64,000 nucleotides of DNA from an uncultured Lachnospiraceae bacterium (GTDB taxonomy: Bacteria; Bacillota; Clostridia; Lachnospirales; Lachnospiraceae), in contig CAJUBE010000021.1 of assembly GCA_910584725.1 (NCBI GenBank), forward strand, positions 16,663 through 80,662, read 5' to 3'. The position numbers and the translations under genes were made by a program. Under the pieces are notes generated by a model. The model was not told where the DNA came from. It did no database searches and worked only from the letters and a program-made list of their open reading frames with translations. Every line of letters begins with the position of its first letter. The stretch's first letter is position 1. Shown in pieces: positions 53,880 to 62,506 of the stretch.

Positions 53880-55529
53880 TCACTCATACTTTACGCCCCA
53901 GACGCTCTCATTGCCGCCTACCGCGCTGAAAATCATAACCTGCGTTCCCGCCTCGTCGTTCATCTGGCAGAACACGCCGCTGTAATCTTTGCCGTCATAG
54001 GACACCTTCATATAGCAAGTGCCGTCCTTCATCTCCCAGCTTCCGTCCAAGCCGTCGCCGTACACCTGTCCGCTCTCATCCAGATACAGGATAAAGGGCT
54101 GCGCAATCTCGGCGTCTATGGCCGTTCCCTGGTTGATCACATAGTATCTGCCCGCCACCGCGCTCCTGTCATAACCGCTCTCAGACACCGTCTCGCCGTC
54201 TGTCGCGTAAGGCAGCATACAGGGCCATCCTTCCTCATTGACGATAAACTGATGCACTCTCGGCTCATGCTCCTCCGTCTTATTGTCAAAGCGGGTATGG
54301 TTCACCACATATTTCTTTCCGTCCTCATCAATAAAAGCGGAATTATGACCCGTAGCCATATACGCCATCTCAAGACTCGGCAGGAAATAGTTTCCCGACA
54401 ACTTCAATCCGTAAGGATAGTGCTCCGGGTTGTTCGTGTCCATGGGGTACTCCCCGTTCATATCCACATAGTCCCCGTCTATGGTCTCGGAACGGAACAC
54501 GCGGATCTGATAGCCGCCCTCTCTCACCAGACCACCGTAGGAGACAAAGAGGTAATAATAACCGCTCTCCTCATCATAGAGAATGTAAGGCGCTTCAATT
54601 GAACTGTGATTGCCGCCCAGCAGTCGTTTCCCGAAATAGGGATCCACCCGGTTCGCCTCATCCTCCTCGGGATGAATCACCTCACCGGTGGCTTTGTCCA
54701 GCTCCAAAAGGTACATGCCGCCCGACCAGGAGCCGTAAACCATCCACAATCTGCCCTCTCCGTCGTAAAGCACCGTAGGGTCAATGGCGTTGGGATATTT
54801 GTTGAAATTATATTCGTTGCTCTTCTTGATGTATCTGTCCTTCGCGGTATCCCTGTCAACATATTCCGTCACATCCGTGGCATCCAGCGTCTCCGCCGTA
54901 AAACCGGAATAGATTAACGCCCCCTTCCACTCGTAAGGCCCGTCGATCTTGTCGCTGGTGGCATAGCACAGATTTGACGCATTCCATGTAGAAGTGGTGC
55001 AGAAGTACAGGTAGTAAAGTCCCGTCTCCTCATTGTAAATCACATCTGGCGCCCACACATGCCATGCCCTGTCATCCGTAGGAATCAAACTCTTCTTACT
55101 GCCGGAGTAAGCGAACGCTTCCTCATTTGCCATCAGCTCATAATAAATCTGATCCTTCACCTTATAGCCGTCCCCCAAAGATGTCCAGGTGCGCAGATCC
55201 TCCGACACCGCCGTAGACATGTGGGAACCGAATATGTAATACTTGCCGTCCGCCTTGTAAATAGACGGATCGTGAACGCTGACGCCCGCCTCGATCTTTG
55301 CCGTCTTGATCCCGTCGTAATTTACCGTAAAGTCCAAATCCGCAGGCAGTTCTCCCACACCGCTCTCCTCCTCCGTAGCTGCTGCCGTTTCCCCGCTCTC
55401 CTGCGGCTGCGCGCCTGCGCTTTCGCCTTCTGCCGTCTGCGCGCCCGTACCCTGCGAAGAACCGCACGCCGCGAGGCCAAATGCCAACAGAATACCCATC
55501 CCGCAGGCCGTAAATCCTTTCCTTCTCAT
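53880..55529 (-). CDS. GH43 arabinanase-type lipoprotein
   Basis: A 549-residue lipoprotein: signal MRRKGFTACGMGILLAFGLAAC with lipobox LAAC (Cys22), an acidic linker to about residue 60, then a five-bladed GH43 domain. The general-base Asp87 lies in HDPSIYK, a second Asp in DPTVLYDGEG and a Glu in SIEAPYILY, as expected of endo-alpha-1,5-L-arabinanases. A C-terminal beta domain follows. It would release arabino-oligosaccharides at the cell surface. GGAGGG precedes the ATG. No arabinose transporter lies nearby. Confidence 0.9.
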   Translation of the reverse strand: MRRKGFTACGMGILLAFGLAACGSSQGTGAQTAEGESAGAQPQESGETAAATEEESGVGELPADLDFTVNYDGIKTAKIEAGVSVHDPSIYKADGKYYIFGSHMSTAVSEDLRTWTSLGDGYKVKDQIYYELMANEEAFAYSGSKKSLIPTDDRAWHVWAPDVIYNEETGLYYLYFCTTSTWNASNLCYATSDKIDGPYEWKGALIYSGFTAETLDATDVTEYVDRDTAKDRYIKKSNEYNFNKYPNAIDPTVLYDGEGRLWMVYGSWSGGMYLLELDKATGEVIHPEEDEANRVDPYFGKRLLGGNHSSIEAPYILYDEESGYYYLFVSYGGLVREGGYQIRVFRSETIDGDYVDMNGEYPMDTNNPEHYPYGLKLSGNYFLPSLEMAYMATGHNSAFIDEDGKKYVVNHTRFDNKTEEHEPRVHQFIVNEEGWPCMLPYATDGETVSESGYDRSAVAGRYYVINQGTAIDAEIAQPFILYLDESGQVYGDGLDGSWEMKDGTCYMKVSYDGKDYSGVFCQMNDEAGTQVMIFSAVGGNESVWGVKYE

Positions 55530-55700
55530 GCTAACCCTCCGTTCTGAGACGCTGCCCGGACATCTGCCGTCCCGCCCGTCTCCTCGCTTTATTGTAGCTG
55601 AAACCTATCGTTTCTCTATAATAGAACTATAACAGAGAGTCCGCATATAATCAATATTTATTTTATATATTCATAAAATATTTTAGTATTTTATCCTTTT

Positions 55701-56489
55701 CTATTCCCCGACCGCAATATCAATCTTGCGCAGCTTCTCCATAAGGATTTCCTCCTCCGTCGGCAGATCCTCCGAACTCTCAATCTGCTGGCGCACCTGC
55801 CACATCTGCTCGTCGATGGAAGCAATCTGCTCTGCGCACGCTGTCAGGCTCTTCACGATCTCCGCCTGATTGGGCACCTCCTGCTTATACTTGAGCTGAT
55901 GCTCCAAGCTGGCCCAAAAGTCCATGGCAATGGTGCGAATCTGCACTTCTACCGCCATTTCCCTTGTCTGATCCGAGAAGAACACCGGCACGCTCACAAT
56001 CATATGGTAGCTGCGATAGCCGTTTGGCTTGGGGTTCCTGATATAATCCTTCCTGCGGATCACCGTGATGTCATCCTGCTGGGCCAGCGCCTCCGCCAAC
56101 ACATAAATATCGTCCACATAGGAGCAAACCACCCGAATCCCCGCCACATCAAAGAGATTCTCCTCCACATTCTCCACCGTGAAGGAAAGTCCTTTGCGGC
56201 TTAGCTTCTCCATAATGCTCGTGCTGCTCTTTAAGCGGGAATTGATGGAGGTAATGGGATTGCGCTGGTATCTCACATTAAACTCCGAATTCAGGACATC
56301 AAACTTCGTCCGCACCTCCTTGATGGCACAGCTGTAACGCATCCGCATCTCTTTATAGTCCACCATCGTCCCGGCCATCCTCCGGCGTTTTTCATAAATT
56401 TCGTTATCCACCTTGGGAATTACCATCGTCTGATTCTCCTCGGCGTCAAATCCCATTTCATCCAATGGGAAAAATGGATTTCCACTCAT
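55701..56489 (-). CDS. Small alarmone synthetase (RelQ/RelP type)
   Basis: A 262-residue (p)ppGpp synthetase with a single RelA_SpoT synthetase domain (about 90-215), containing GIRVVCSYVDDIY, RRKDYIRNPKPNGYRSYH (substrate-binding) and EVQIRTIAMDFWASLEHQLKYK (catalytic Glu). There is no hydrolase, TGS or ACT domain. GGAGGA precedes the ATG. It is monocistronic; its leader at 56541-56584 forms a hairpin. Confidence 0.94.
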   Translation of the reverse strand: MSGNPFFPLDEMGFDAEENQTMVIPKVDNEIYEKRRRMAGTMVDYKEMRMRYSCAIKEVRTKFDVLNSEFNVRYQRNPITSINSRLKSSTSIMEKLSRKGLSFTVENVEENLFDVAGIRVVCSYVDDIYVLAEALAQQDDITVIRRKDYIRNPKPNGYRSYHMIVSVPVFFSDQTREMAVEVQIRTIAMDFWASLEHQLKYKQEVPNQAEIVKSLTACAEQIASIDEQMWQVRQQIESSEDLPTEEEILMEKLRKIDIAVGE

Positions 56490-56540
56490 ATGTCTGTCCT
56501 CCGATTACAGTTAAGCTTTCGTCTTTCCCGTTACCGTTAC

Positions 56541-56584
56541 GGAATCTGTCCATTCCAAACCGCCTGTGGCGAAGGGCAGATTCC
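56541..56584 (-). other. Hairpin in the leader of the alarmone synthetase gene
   Basis: GGAATCTG (56541) pairs with CAGATTCC (56577), with an inner GCC-TGT-GGC stem. It lies 51 bases before the ATG. No known riboswitch sequence is recognised. The rest of 56490-56891 holds the AKR promoter and no gene. Confidence 0.4.
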
Positions 56585-56766
56585 CTATTGGTTAAATTTA
56601 TATATTTTCACGGATTTTGCAGCCGGTGCAACGTCTTGAACCGAACTGTTTCACCCTCGTTCACTTTCCTAATATATACCGAAAACATGGGAAAAACAAG
56701 GAAAGATTTATTAACTTTTTATTAGAATTTTGGTAATTTGTGAGAAAACAACGGGGCGCATAATGA

Positions 56767-56796
56767 TTGACTTTCCGCACATATCTACTATATAAT
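56767..56796 (+). promoter_or_regulatory. Promoter of the aldo/keto reductase gene
   Basis: TTGACT (56767-56772), 18-base spacer, TATAAT (56791-56796). In the leader, AAAGCAT (56824) and ATGCTTT (56871) can pair. Confidence 0.7.
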
Positions 56797-56891
56797 AAAG
56801 GAAACCAACTATTATAACTTGAGAAAGCATCGCGGCTGCGGAGATAAAGCCCTCACACTTTCCGTTCCCAATGCTTTAGAATGGAGATATT

Positions 56892-58070
56892 ATGCAGTAC
56901 AGAAAAATGAAAGACGACACCGAAGTATCCATTCTCGGCTACGGCTGTATGCGCTTTACGGGCGCGGGCACCCGAATCAATCTGGAAAAAACCGAAAAGG
57001 AGATTATGCTCGCCATCGAGAACGGCGTGAACTATTTTGACACCGCATATATTTACCCTGGCAGCGAGGAGGCGCTCGGCACGATCCTGGAACGGAACCA
57101 TTGCCGGGATCAGATCTTCATTGCCGACAAACTCCCCTACTATCTCTTAAAGAACACGGCTTCCGCAGAAAAGCTCTTTCAGGAGCAGCTCAAACGCCTG
57201 AAAACGGATCACATTGATTTTTACCTGATGCATATGCTTTTTGATGTAGAAGTGTGGAACCGCCTAAAGAGCATCGGGATTGAGGAATGGATTGCAGAGA
57301 AAAAGGAAACAGGCGCTATCCGCAATATCGGTTTTTCTTTTCACGGTGATACAAATACGTTCAAAGCGCTGATCGATGCCTATAACTGGGACTTCTGCCA
57401 AATCCAGTACAATTATCTGGATGAGCACACGCAGGCAGGCCGCGAAGGGCTGCACTACGCCGCCGACAAAGGAATCCCCGTAGTCATCATGGAACCTCTC
57501 CGTGGCGGAAAGCTCATCAATGCCCTGCCCGACGGCGCCCAAAAAGCTTTTGCGGATCATCCCGTAAAACGCACACCGGCTGCGTGGGCCTTCCACTGGC
57601 TCTGGAACCAGCCCGAGGTGACCTGTGTCCTCTCCGGCATGAATTCTGAGGAAATGGTACAGGAAAATATCAACACCGCCGACAGCGCCAAAATCGACAG
57701 CTTCACGGCAGACGACCGCAGCCTGATCGACACGGTTCGCAAGGAGATCAACCGGAATCTCAAGGTGGGCTGTACCGGCTGTGGCTACTGTATGCCCTGC
57801 CCTCACGGCGTGGACATTCCCACTACATTTCGCTGCTACAACCAGACCGCCATGCACAAAAAATTCAGCGCCATGCTGGAGTATATCCAGATTACATCCC
57901 TCAAAAAAGACGCCTCCTCCATGAACAACTGCACCAAATGCGGCGCCTGCGAGAAGCATTGTCCCCAGCACATAGAGATCAGAAAAGAACTGCAGAACGC
58001 AAAAAAGGCCTTACAGCCTTTTTATGTACGCGCCGCGCTGAAACTGGTCAACAAGCTGGTTAAACGGTAA
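56892..58070 (+). CDS. Aldo/keto reductase with two [4Fe-4S] cluster motifs
   Basis: A 392-residue TIM-barrel oxidoreductase fused to a ferredoxin-like tail. Catalytic tetrad positions fit Asp50, Tyr55, Lys80 and His114. The C-terminal part has two cluster motifs: C294-x2-C297-x2-C300-x2-C303, and C347-x2-C350-x2-C353-x3-C357. Such ferredoxin-linked reductases are common in anaerobic Clostridia; substrate unknown. GGAGATATT precedes the ATG. Confidence 0.92.
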   Translation: MQYRKMKDDTEVSILGYGCMRFTGAGTRINLEKTEKEIMLAIENGVNYFDTAYIYPGSEEALGTILERNHCRDQIFIADKLPYYLLKNTASAEKLFQEQLKRLKTDHIDFYLMHMLFDVEVWNRLKSIGIEEWIAEKKETGAIRNIGFSFHGDTNTFKALIDAYNWDFCQIQYNYLDEHTQAGREGLHYAADKGIPVVIMEPLRGGKLINALPDGAQKAFADHPVKRTPAAWAFHWLWNQPEVTCVLSGMNSEEMVQENINTADSAKIDSFTADDRSLIDTVRKEINRNLKVGCTGCGYCMPCPHGVDIPTTFRCYNQTAMHKKFSAMLEYIQITSLKKDASSMNNCTKCGACEKHCPQHIEIRKELQNAKKALQPFYVRAALKLVNKLVKR

Positions 58071-58075
58071 TTTCG

Positions 58076-58816
58076 TTATTTTTTGCCCAACATACTGTAG
58101 TTTCCCGTAGCGTCATAGGAATCCAGCAGATAGTGGTTTTCCGCCTGCATGGAGAGCATCGTCTCCCTGTCAGCCATCTGCCGGGTTCCTTTTTCTCCTT
58201 TCTTCTCCGGTTCTTCCTTCCGAACCTGCCTAATCAACAGTTTTGATGCCTTTTTCTTCTGCCTCTGATAAGCCTCCCGCAGACGCGCCGCACTCTCCCG
58301 AAGACGGTTGCGAATATTTCCTCCACCGGTCTGTGAAACGGTGGTGTTGTCTTTTTCCGCCTGTTTCCGCTCTCGTGCTTCCTGTTCCGGCCCGCCTGTC
58401 GAGACAGCCGTCACCATATGTTCGGCAGCATGTGTTTCCGCCAGAGCCATACTCTGCAGCGCGACCCGCGCGGTATCCCCAACGCCGTCCTGTCCCGCCA
58501 TTCCCCGCGCAGATATACTCACGCCGTCACGGCCCTCTTTACCTCCGGATATATTTCCTGCCAAGGACTCTTCCAGCCCGAAACCAAGCCGCAGTTTTGC
58601 GTCCGTACCGCGCTGTGCAAGCCCAAGACCGATTCCTTCCCCCTCCTGCTGCGTCTGCGCCACAGGAGCAGGAGCCGCTGCACTTTCCCGCTTCAGCTTG
58701 GCATCAGACGACACATGATTGGAGTAGGGCTCGTGGAAATGAGAGGTTTTCCATTTGAGCACATGATACTTGACATTATAGTCTTCATTCTGTTGTACCC
58801 AGTTTATATGATTCAT
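58076..58816 (-). CDS. Unknown protein, third gene of the putative flagellar-regulon module
   Basis: Not recognised; about 246 residues from MNHINWVQQN (start 58816, AGG upstream; a GTG at 58843 is the alternative). The N-terminal 40 residues are aromatic-rich (KYHVLKWKTSHFHEPYSNHV), the middle is Gly/Ala/Gln-rich and low-complexity, and the C-terminus is strongly basic, ending NHYLLDSYDATGNYSMLGKK. No signal peptide or membrane helix. It follows the FliD-like gene, so it may be secreted or bound to the flagellum; that is inference. Confidence 0.6.
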   Translation of the reverse strand: MNHINWVQQNEDYNVKYHVLKWKTSHFHEPYSNHVSSDAKLKRESAAAPAPVAQTQQEGEGIGLGLAQRGTDAKLRLGFGLEESLAGNISGGKEGRDGVSISARGMAGQDGVGDTARVALQSMALAETHAAEHMVTAVSTGGPEQEARERKQAEKDNTTVSQTGGGNIRNRLRESAARLREAYQRQKKKASKLLIRQVRKEEPEKKGEKGTRQMADRETMLSMQAENHYLLDSYDATGNYSMLGKK

Positions 58817-58889
58817 TCTGATACCTGTTTTCGACGGATGCACTCATTCATGGAGCGTATGATTTTTGACGCACGCTGCTTTCCGCCAA

Positions 58890-59621
58890 CTATCTGCGAT
58901 AATTGAAATAGCTGCCCGAATTTCTGCTGCCGCTGCTGTAGAGATTTGTCCGGTCAAAAGGGCTGTAAATGCTGCTCTTCTCCGCCTCAAAATTCTGCTC
59001 CGCCGTAGCCTCCACAGACTCTGCCTTGGCAGCCGCCTTCGCTGGAAATCCGTTTCCACCCCAAACTTTTTCCAGCGTATCCACATCCGCCGCTTCCAGC
59101 TTCTTCTCATCCACCACAAGCGTACCGTCTGACCTTCTGGTAACGCCCGTCAGCGCCAGATCCTGTTCCGCTGATCTGGACATACTGCTTAACTGGGTAA
59201 GAAAGACCTGGTCTGTTCTGGTTCCCGATTCCTCCAGATCTTCCAGCATACTGTTGTACTGATTGACAAAGCTCTTTATATCAGATACGATCTGATCCGT
59301 CTTGCCACTCTCTCTAGCCTTGTCATAGATGGAATCCTTCTTTGCAGCCTTTAAGGCATCCGCATATTCGCCAACCTGCTTAGCATGGTACTGCATGTCA
59401 TAGTAGAACTTCTGGGATTTTGCAGTGGAATTGACAAAATTCCTGTTTATTACACTGCTTGTACCGGTATTCTTACTGTTTCCCAGAAGGCTCGCCAGTC
59501 TGCCGGCACGGCTGCTCGTATTGCTGCGGCTCAGCGCGCTCTGCAGAAGTGACGTCCTCGAATTTTTACTGCTCTTTTTGAAGTTTACCATGCTGTCCCT
59601 GTAGTTTCTTGTAACTCTCAC
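58890..59621 (-). CDS. FliD C-terminus-like protein, second gene of the module
   Basis: A 243-residue protein with a Ser/Asn-rich N-terminus and a region resembling the FliD/HAP2 C-terminal domain: IVSDIKSFVNQYNSMLEDLEESG (about 110-133), then LTGVTRRSDGTLVVDEKKLEAADVDTLEKVW (about 157-188). The HAP2 N-terminal domain is absent. The GTG start has GGGGG 7 bases upstream. A sigma-28-like promoter precedes it. It may be a filament-cap or hook-associated variant; function unproven. Confidence 0.65.
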   Translation of the reverse strand: MRVTRNYRDSMVNFKKSSKNSRTSLLQSALSRSNTSSRAGRLASLLGNSKNTGTSSVINRNFVNSTAKSQKFYYDMQYHAKQVGEYADALKAAKKDSIYDKARESGKTDQIVSDIKSFVNQYNSMLEDLEESGTRTDQVFLTQLSSMSRSAEQDLALTGVTRRSDGTLVVDEKKLEAADVDTLEKVWGGNGFPAKAAAKAESVEATAEQNFEAEKSSIYSPFDRTNLYSSGSRNSGSYFNYRR

Positions 59622-59662
59622 GTCGGTTCCCCCTTGTCTGTCTTTTTCTGTTACTGATTCTT

Positions 59663-59689
59663 ATATCGGTCCGACAAATATTTCGTTAA
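59663..59689 (-). promoter_or_regulatory. Sigma-28-like promoter upstream of the FliD-like gene
   Basis: Minus-strand TTAACGAA (59682-59689), 11 bases, ACCGATAT (59663-59670), close to TAAAGTTT-N11-GCCGATAA. Confidence 0.5.
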
Positions 59690-59733
59690 CACTGTTTGTC
59701 ACGAACAGTCTCTCATTTGTCTCCAATGGATTA

Positions 59734-60780
59734 TCAAATTTCTTCGTCCACCTCAATACCTTTGATATCCGCCTCTATCAATTTTAGCTTATTCAGCATA
59801 TCTTTAATCTCCGCATTCACGGCATCACCGGCTCCGGCCACGTTCATGCCAGCCTCCGCCATATCCTTTAAGAACGCCGCCTCCTCTCTGGCATCCTTTT
59901 CCTGCTCTCTGCTCGCTTCCTCAGTCTTGTGACTCTCCTCGCGGACTTCGTCAATTCTCGCCTCCATCAACTCCTTCTGTTCCTTGCGAAGCTCGATCTT
60001 CTCCTCCTCAGCCTCCTTCTCCTCGGCCTTCTCTTCCGCTTCCTCACGCGTCTCCTCATAAGTCTCGTCCACGTGATCTTTCGCCTCATCTAACAGCATA
60101 CCCTGAATATCCTTGCTGGCCTGCTCCATCACCTTTTTCGCATTATTCTGCGCATCTGCCATCTTGTGAAATTTCTGACGTTCGATTTTGATATCCGTAA
60201 GAGAGCTCTGCAGGTATCCGGAATAATTCTCCGCCTGCTTCGCCCGGTGCTCAAATATTTTCTGGTCTTTATAAAGCGCGATACAACGCTCCTGATACTC
60301 CGTAGGCGTCTGCTCCCTCAGCTCGGCAAGCCTTGCCTCCTCCTCTTCCGTAAAAGAATGATCCGCATACGGAGATGCCTCCCGCATAAGAAGCTCCAAA
60401 TCTTTCTGCTCCTGCGACTCCGGATCTACCCCATACTGCTCACGAAGCTCTTCCCGTTTGTCAGCAAGCGCATTTGCCTGTTCCTTGTTTCCCCGCGCAT
60501 CCTCCCGATACACTTCCTGTATTGCACGTATTTCATCCATACCCTGATCTGTCTTTCGGTCACTGTTCCAGGCATCCTGCACAAATTTCATGGCCTGTCT
60601 CTGCGCCTCCTGCCTGCGGATGGTAATCGAATCCTTATGCAGCGGCAGATCCCCTGCAAAAATAACATTCTTCTTCTGCTGTTTCACCGCTCTGCGGCCG
60701 CCCTCCACGACTGCCTTTTCCTGCACCAGCGTATTCTTATATATCATCTGGTTCTCATTATTTCCCGCCTTAATCTGCAT
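59734..60780 (-). CDS. Coiled-coil protein of unknown function, first gene of the module
   Basis: A 348-residue, strongly charged, largely helical protein not recognised by name. The N-terminal 60 residues (MQIKAGNNENQMIYKNTLVQ..) are followed by predicted coiled coil for most of the length, with Glu/Lys-rich blocks around residues 250-310. No signal peptide. GGGGG lies 7 bases before the ATG at 60780; the longer start at 60810 is less likely. It heads a three-gene run on the minus strand preceded by a sigma-28-like promoter. Confidence 0.65.
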   Translation of the reverse strand: MQIKAGNNENQMIYKNTLVQEKAVVEGGRRAVKQQKKNVIFAGDLPLHKDSITIRRQEAQRQAMKFVQDAWNSDRKTDQGMDEIRAIQEVYREDARGNKEQANALADKREELREQYGVDPESQEQKDLELLMREASPYADHSFTEEEEARLAELREQTPTEYQERCIALYKDQKIFEHRAKQAENYSGYLQSSLTDIKIERQKFHKMADAQNNAKKVMEQASKDIQGMLLDEAKDHVDETYEETREEAEEKAEEKEAEEEKIELRKEQKELMEARIDEVREESHKTEEASREQEKDAREEAAFLKDMAEAGMNVAGAGDAVNAEIKDMLNKLKLIEADIKGIEVDEEI

Positions 60781-60842
60781 AACCGTGCCCCCTATCCGAT
60801 AACTGTACACTTTCCTAGCCGTTTAAACATTCTATATAATAA

Positions 60843-60869
60843 ATATCGGCGGTCTCCCCCGTTTTCTTA
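60843..60869 (-). promoter_or_regulatory. Sigma-28-like promoter upstream of the coiled-coil gene
   Basis: Minus-strand TAAGAAAA (60862-60869), exactly 11 bases, GCCGATAT (60843-60850); the -10 is identical to that of the flagellin gene. It overlaps a stem (CGGCGGT at 60847 / ACCGCCG at 60880) that may instead be the terminator of the upstream phosphatase gene, so both readings stay open. Confidence 0.5.
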
Positions 60870-60943
60870 AGAAGGAAACACCGCCGTTCATGGCAAAAAT
60901 CTGCCGTTTTATGGCATCCGCGCAGAATGCACGTCTCATTCCA

Positions 60944-61396
60944 TCACATGTGCAGAGATTCCAGAAAAGCTTCGCACCCTTCTCGTATATCGTCGTAGGT
61001 AACTTCAAAATTCCCCGTATACCACGGGTCGGCAATCGCTCTGCCGCTCCCCGCGAATTCCAGCAGCTTATATATCTTATGATCCGGGTCACCGCCCGCA
61101 ATCCGTTCCATGTTGCGGACATTGGCGTCGTCCATGCCGATCAGATAATCAAAATCCTTATAATCCTGTTTGGTCATCTGACGCGCCTTGTGGGGAACGA
61201 GCGGGATTCCCTCCTGCCGCAGTTTGTTCACCGTGCCGTAGTGGGGCGGGTTGCCGATTTCCTCGCGGCTGGTGGCGGCGGAGTCGATGTGGAAGGAGGC
61301 TGATTGACCACGTTCTTTGACCATGTGGGTGAAGAGGCTTTGGGCCATTGTGCTTCTGCAAATATTGCCATGGCACACAAAAAGTATCGAAATCAT
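60944..61396 (-). CDS. Low-molecular-weight protein-tyrosine phosphatase
   Basis: A 150-residue phosphatase with the signature CHGNICRS (Cys8 nucleophile, Arg14) at the N-terminus and the DPWYTGNF general-acid region near residue 117. AGGAGG lies 10 bases before the ATG at 61396. It is the last chromosomal-looking gene before the AT-rich integrative segment. Confidence 0.95.
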   Translation of the reverse strand: MISILFVCHGNICRSTMAQSLFTHMVKERGQSASFHIDSAATSREEIGNPPHYGTVNKLRQEGIPLVPHKARQMTKQDYKDFDYLIGMDDANVRNMERIAGGDPDHKIYKLLEFAGSGRAIADPWYTGNFEVTYDDIREGCEAFLESLHM

Positions 61397-61534
61397 GTTT
61401 GTTTTTCCTCCTGAAATGCTCTGATTTGCCGTGTTTTGGCGCGATTTGCGGGGTTTGCTTTTTCTGTGGTGATTGTTAAAAATGTAACGAAAATGGCAAA
61501 TCGGGGCAAAACGAGGCATATTGATTCCGTGGGT

Positions 61535-61574
61535 AGTAGTAAAAACGTAGTAGGAATTGGGGGTTTTTACTACT
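61535..61574. repeat. 12-bp inverted repeat at the element edge
   Basis: AGTAGTAAAAAC (61535) pairs with GTTTTTACTACT (61563) over a 16-base loop, directly after the AbiGi-like stop. It could end that transcript or mark the junction of the integrative element with the chromosome. Confidence 0.5.
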
Positions 61575-61578
61575 GTGG

Positions 61579-62391
61579 TTATTCTTCAAATACATAGAAG
61601 TCTCCTTTGTACTCAGGGAAGTATATTAAAAAATCGTCTATATATTTTTCGTTTTTTAAATAAACTTTTTTAATATCAGATAATCCAAATTTTATATTAT
61701 GAGTGCATCTCCATTCTCGTTCCATATAATAATTATCTGGATCATCATCTGGCAATGATTCATCAAATACTTTTATATATTCGAATTGTGTTTGCCATGC
61801 CATCTCTTCATGAAACAGCATTTGTTGAGTCTTACCATCAGCAAACTGTCGGGCAAAAATTGGATCAAGCAATTTTAATACATCTGAAATAGCCACATCC
61901 TTTTCCATTAAATTTGAAAGCAAAATTCTAAAATCATAAGTTTGATTTAATAATGAAAGAATCATATTCATACTTACTGCTTGTCTAAATAACTGCAAAT
62001 AGTATTCCATCGGAGTGTCAGGAAAATCAATTCCGGGATTAACTGGCATTTTCGCATTTTGAGGAACATATGTGACAGGTCTTGCTCCGCATTTGGTTAT
62101 AAATGATTTATCAAATCCCATTCCAAATTTACTATATTTATTTGTATGAATACTCAACGCCTCATCTGGAATATCACAAAAGCAAACACTATCGCAACGC
62201 TCCAATACCTCCCCAACATGTTCACCTGCATATTTAGGACTCATAACGGTCTTTGGCGTACCTGAAGGATCAAGAGAACATAATAGTTTCCCTTGTTTTA
62301 TAATTAGAAGTAATAACTGAAATCTTTCCTCGTCAGAAGGCTTTGTTCTTCCAACAAAGTGACATAATAAGTTAGATACATATGTATTCAC
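61579..62391 (-). CDS. AbiGi-like abortive-infection antitoxin
   Basis: A 270-residue protein resembling the AbiGi abortive-infection family: LLCHFVGR at the N-terminus, YAGEH near 75, CFCDIP near 92, a YSKFGMGFDKSFI segment near 108 and MEREWRC near 230. AbiGi is the antitoxin half of type IV phage-defence pairs, but no AbiGii toxin gene is seen in the window. The gene is visibly more AT-rich than its neighbours, pointing to recent transfer, and lies between the integrase and chromosomal genes. Start is GTG with GGAGG upstream. Confidence 0.7.
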   Translation of the reverse strand: MNTYVSNLLCHFVGRTKPSDEERFQLLLLIIKQGKLLCSLDPSGTPKTVMSPKYAGEHVGEVLERCDSVCFCDIPDEALSIHTNKYSKFGMGFDKSFITKCGARPVTYVPQNAKMPVNPGIDFPDTPMEYYLQLFRQAVSMNMILSLLNQTYDFRILLSNLMEKDVAISDVLKLLDPIFARQFADGKTQQMLFHEEMAWQTQFEYIKVFDESLPDDDPDNYYMEREWRCTHNIKFGLSDIKKVYLKNEKYIDDFLIYFPEYKGDFYVFEE

Positions 62392-62506
62392 AAATAATTC
62401 ACACCTCCAAAATTGTACCTCTATATCTTACCACAAATTAAGACTCTTTGATATATGGCAAACAAAAAAAGCACCCCACCGTAGCAGAGTGCCTCATTAT
62501 TCCCTA

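Noticed and set aside
58076..60810. Prophage tail or toxin module for the three unknown genes
   Set aside because: No phage structural motif, and sigma-28-like promoters plus a FliD-like region point to the flagellar system instead.
61397..61578. Exact attachment site of the integrative element
   Set aside because: Only one edge lies in the window, so a direct repeat cannot be recognised; only the inverted repeat was recorded.
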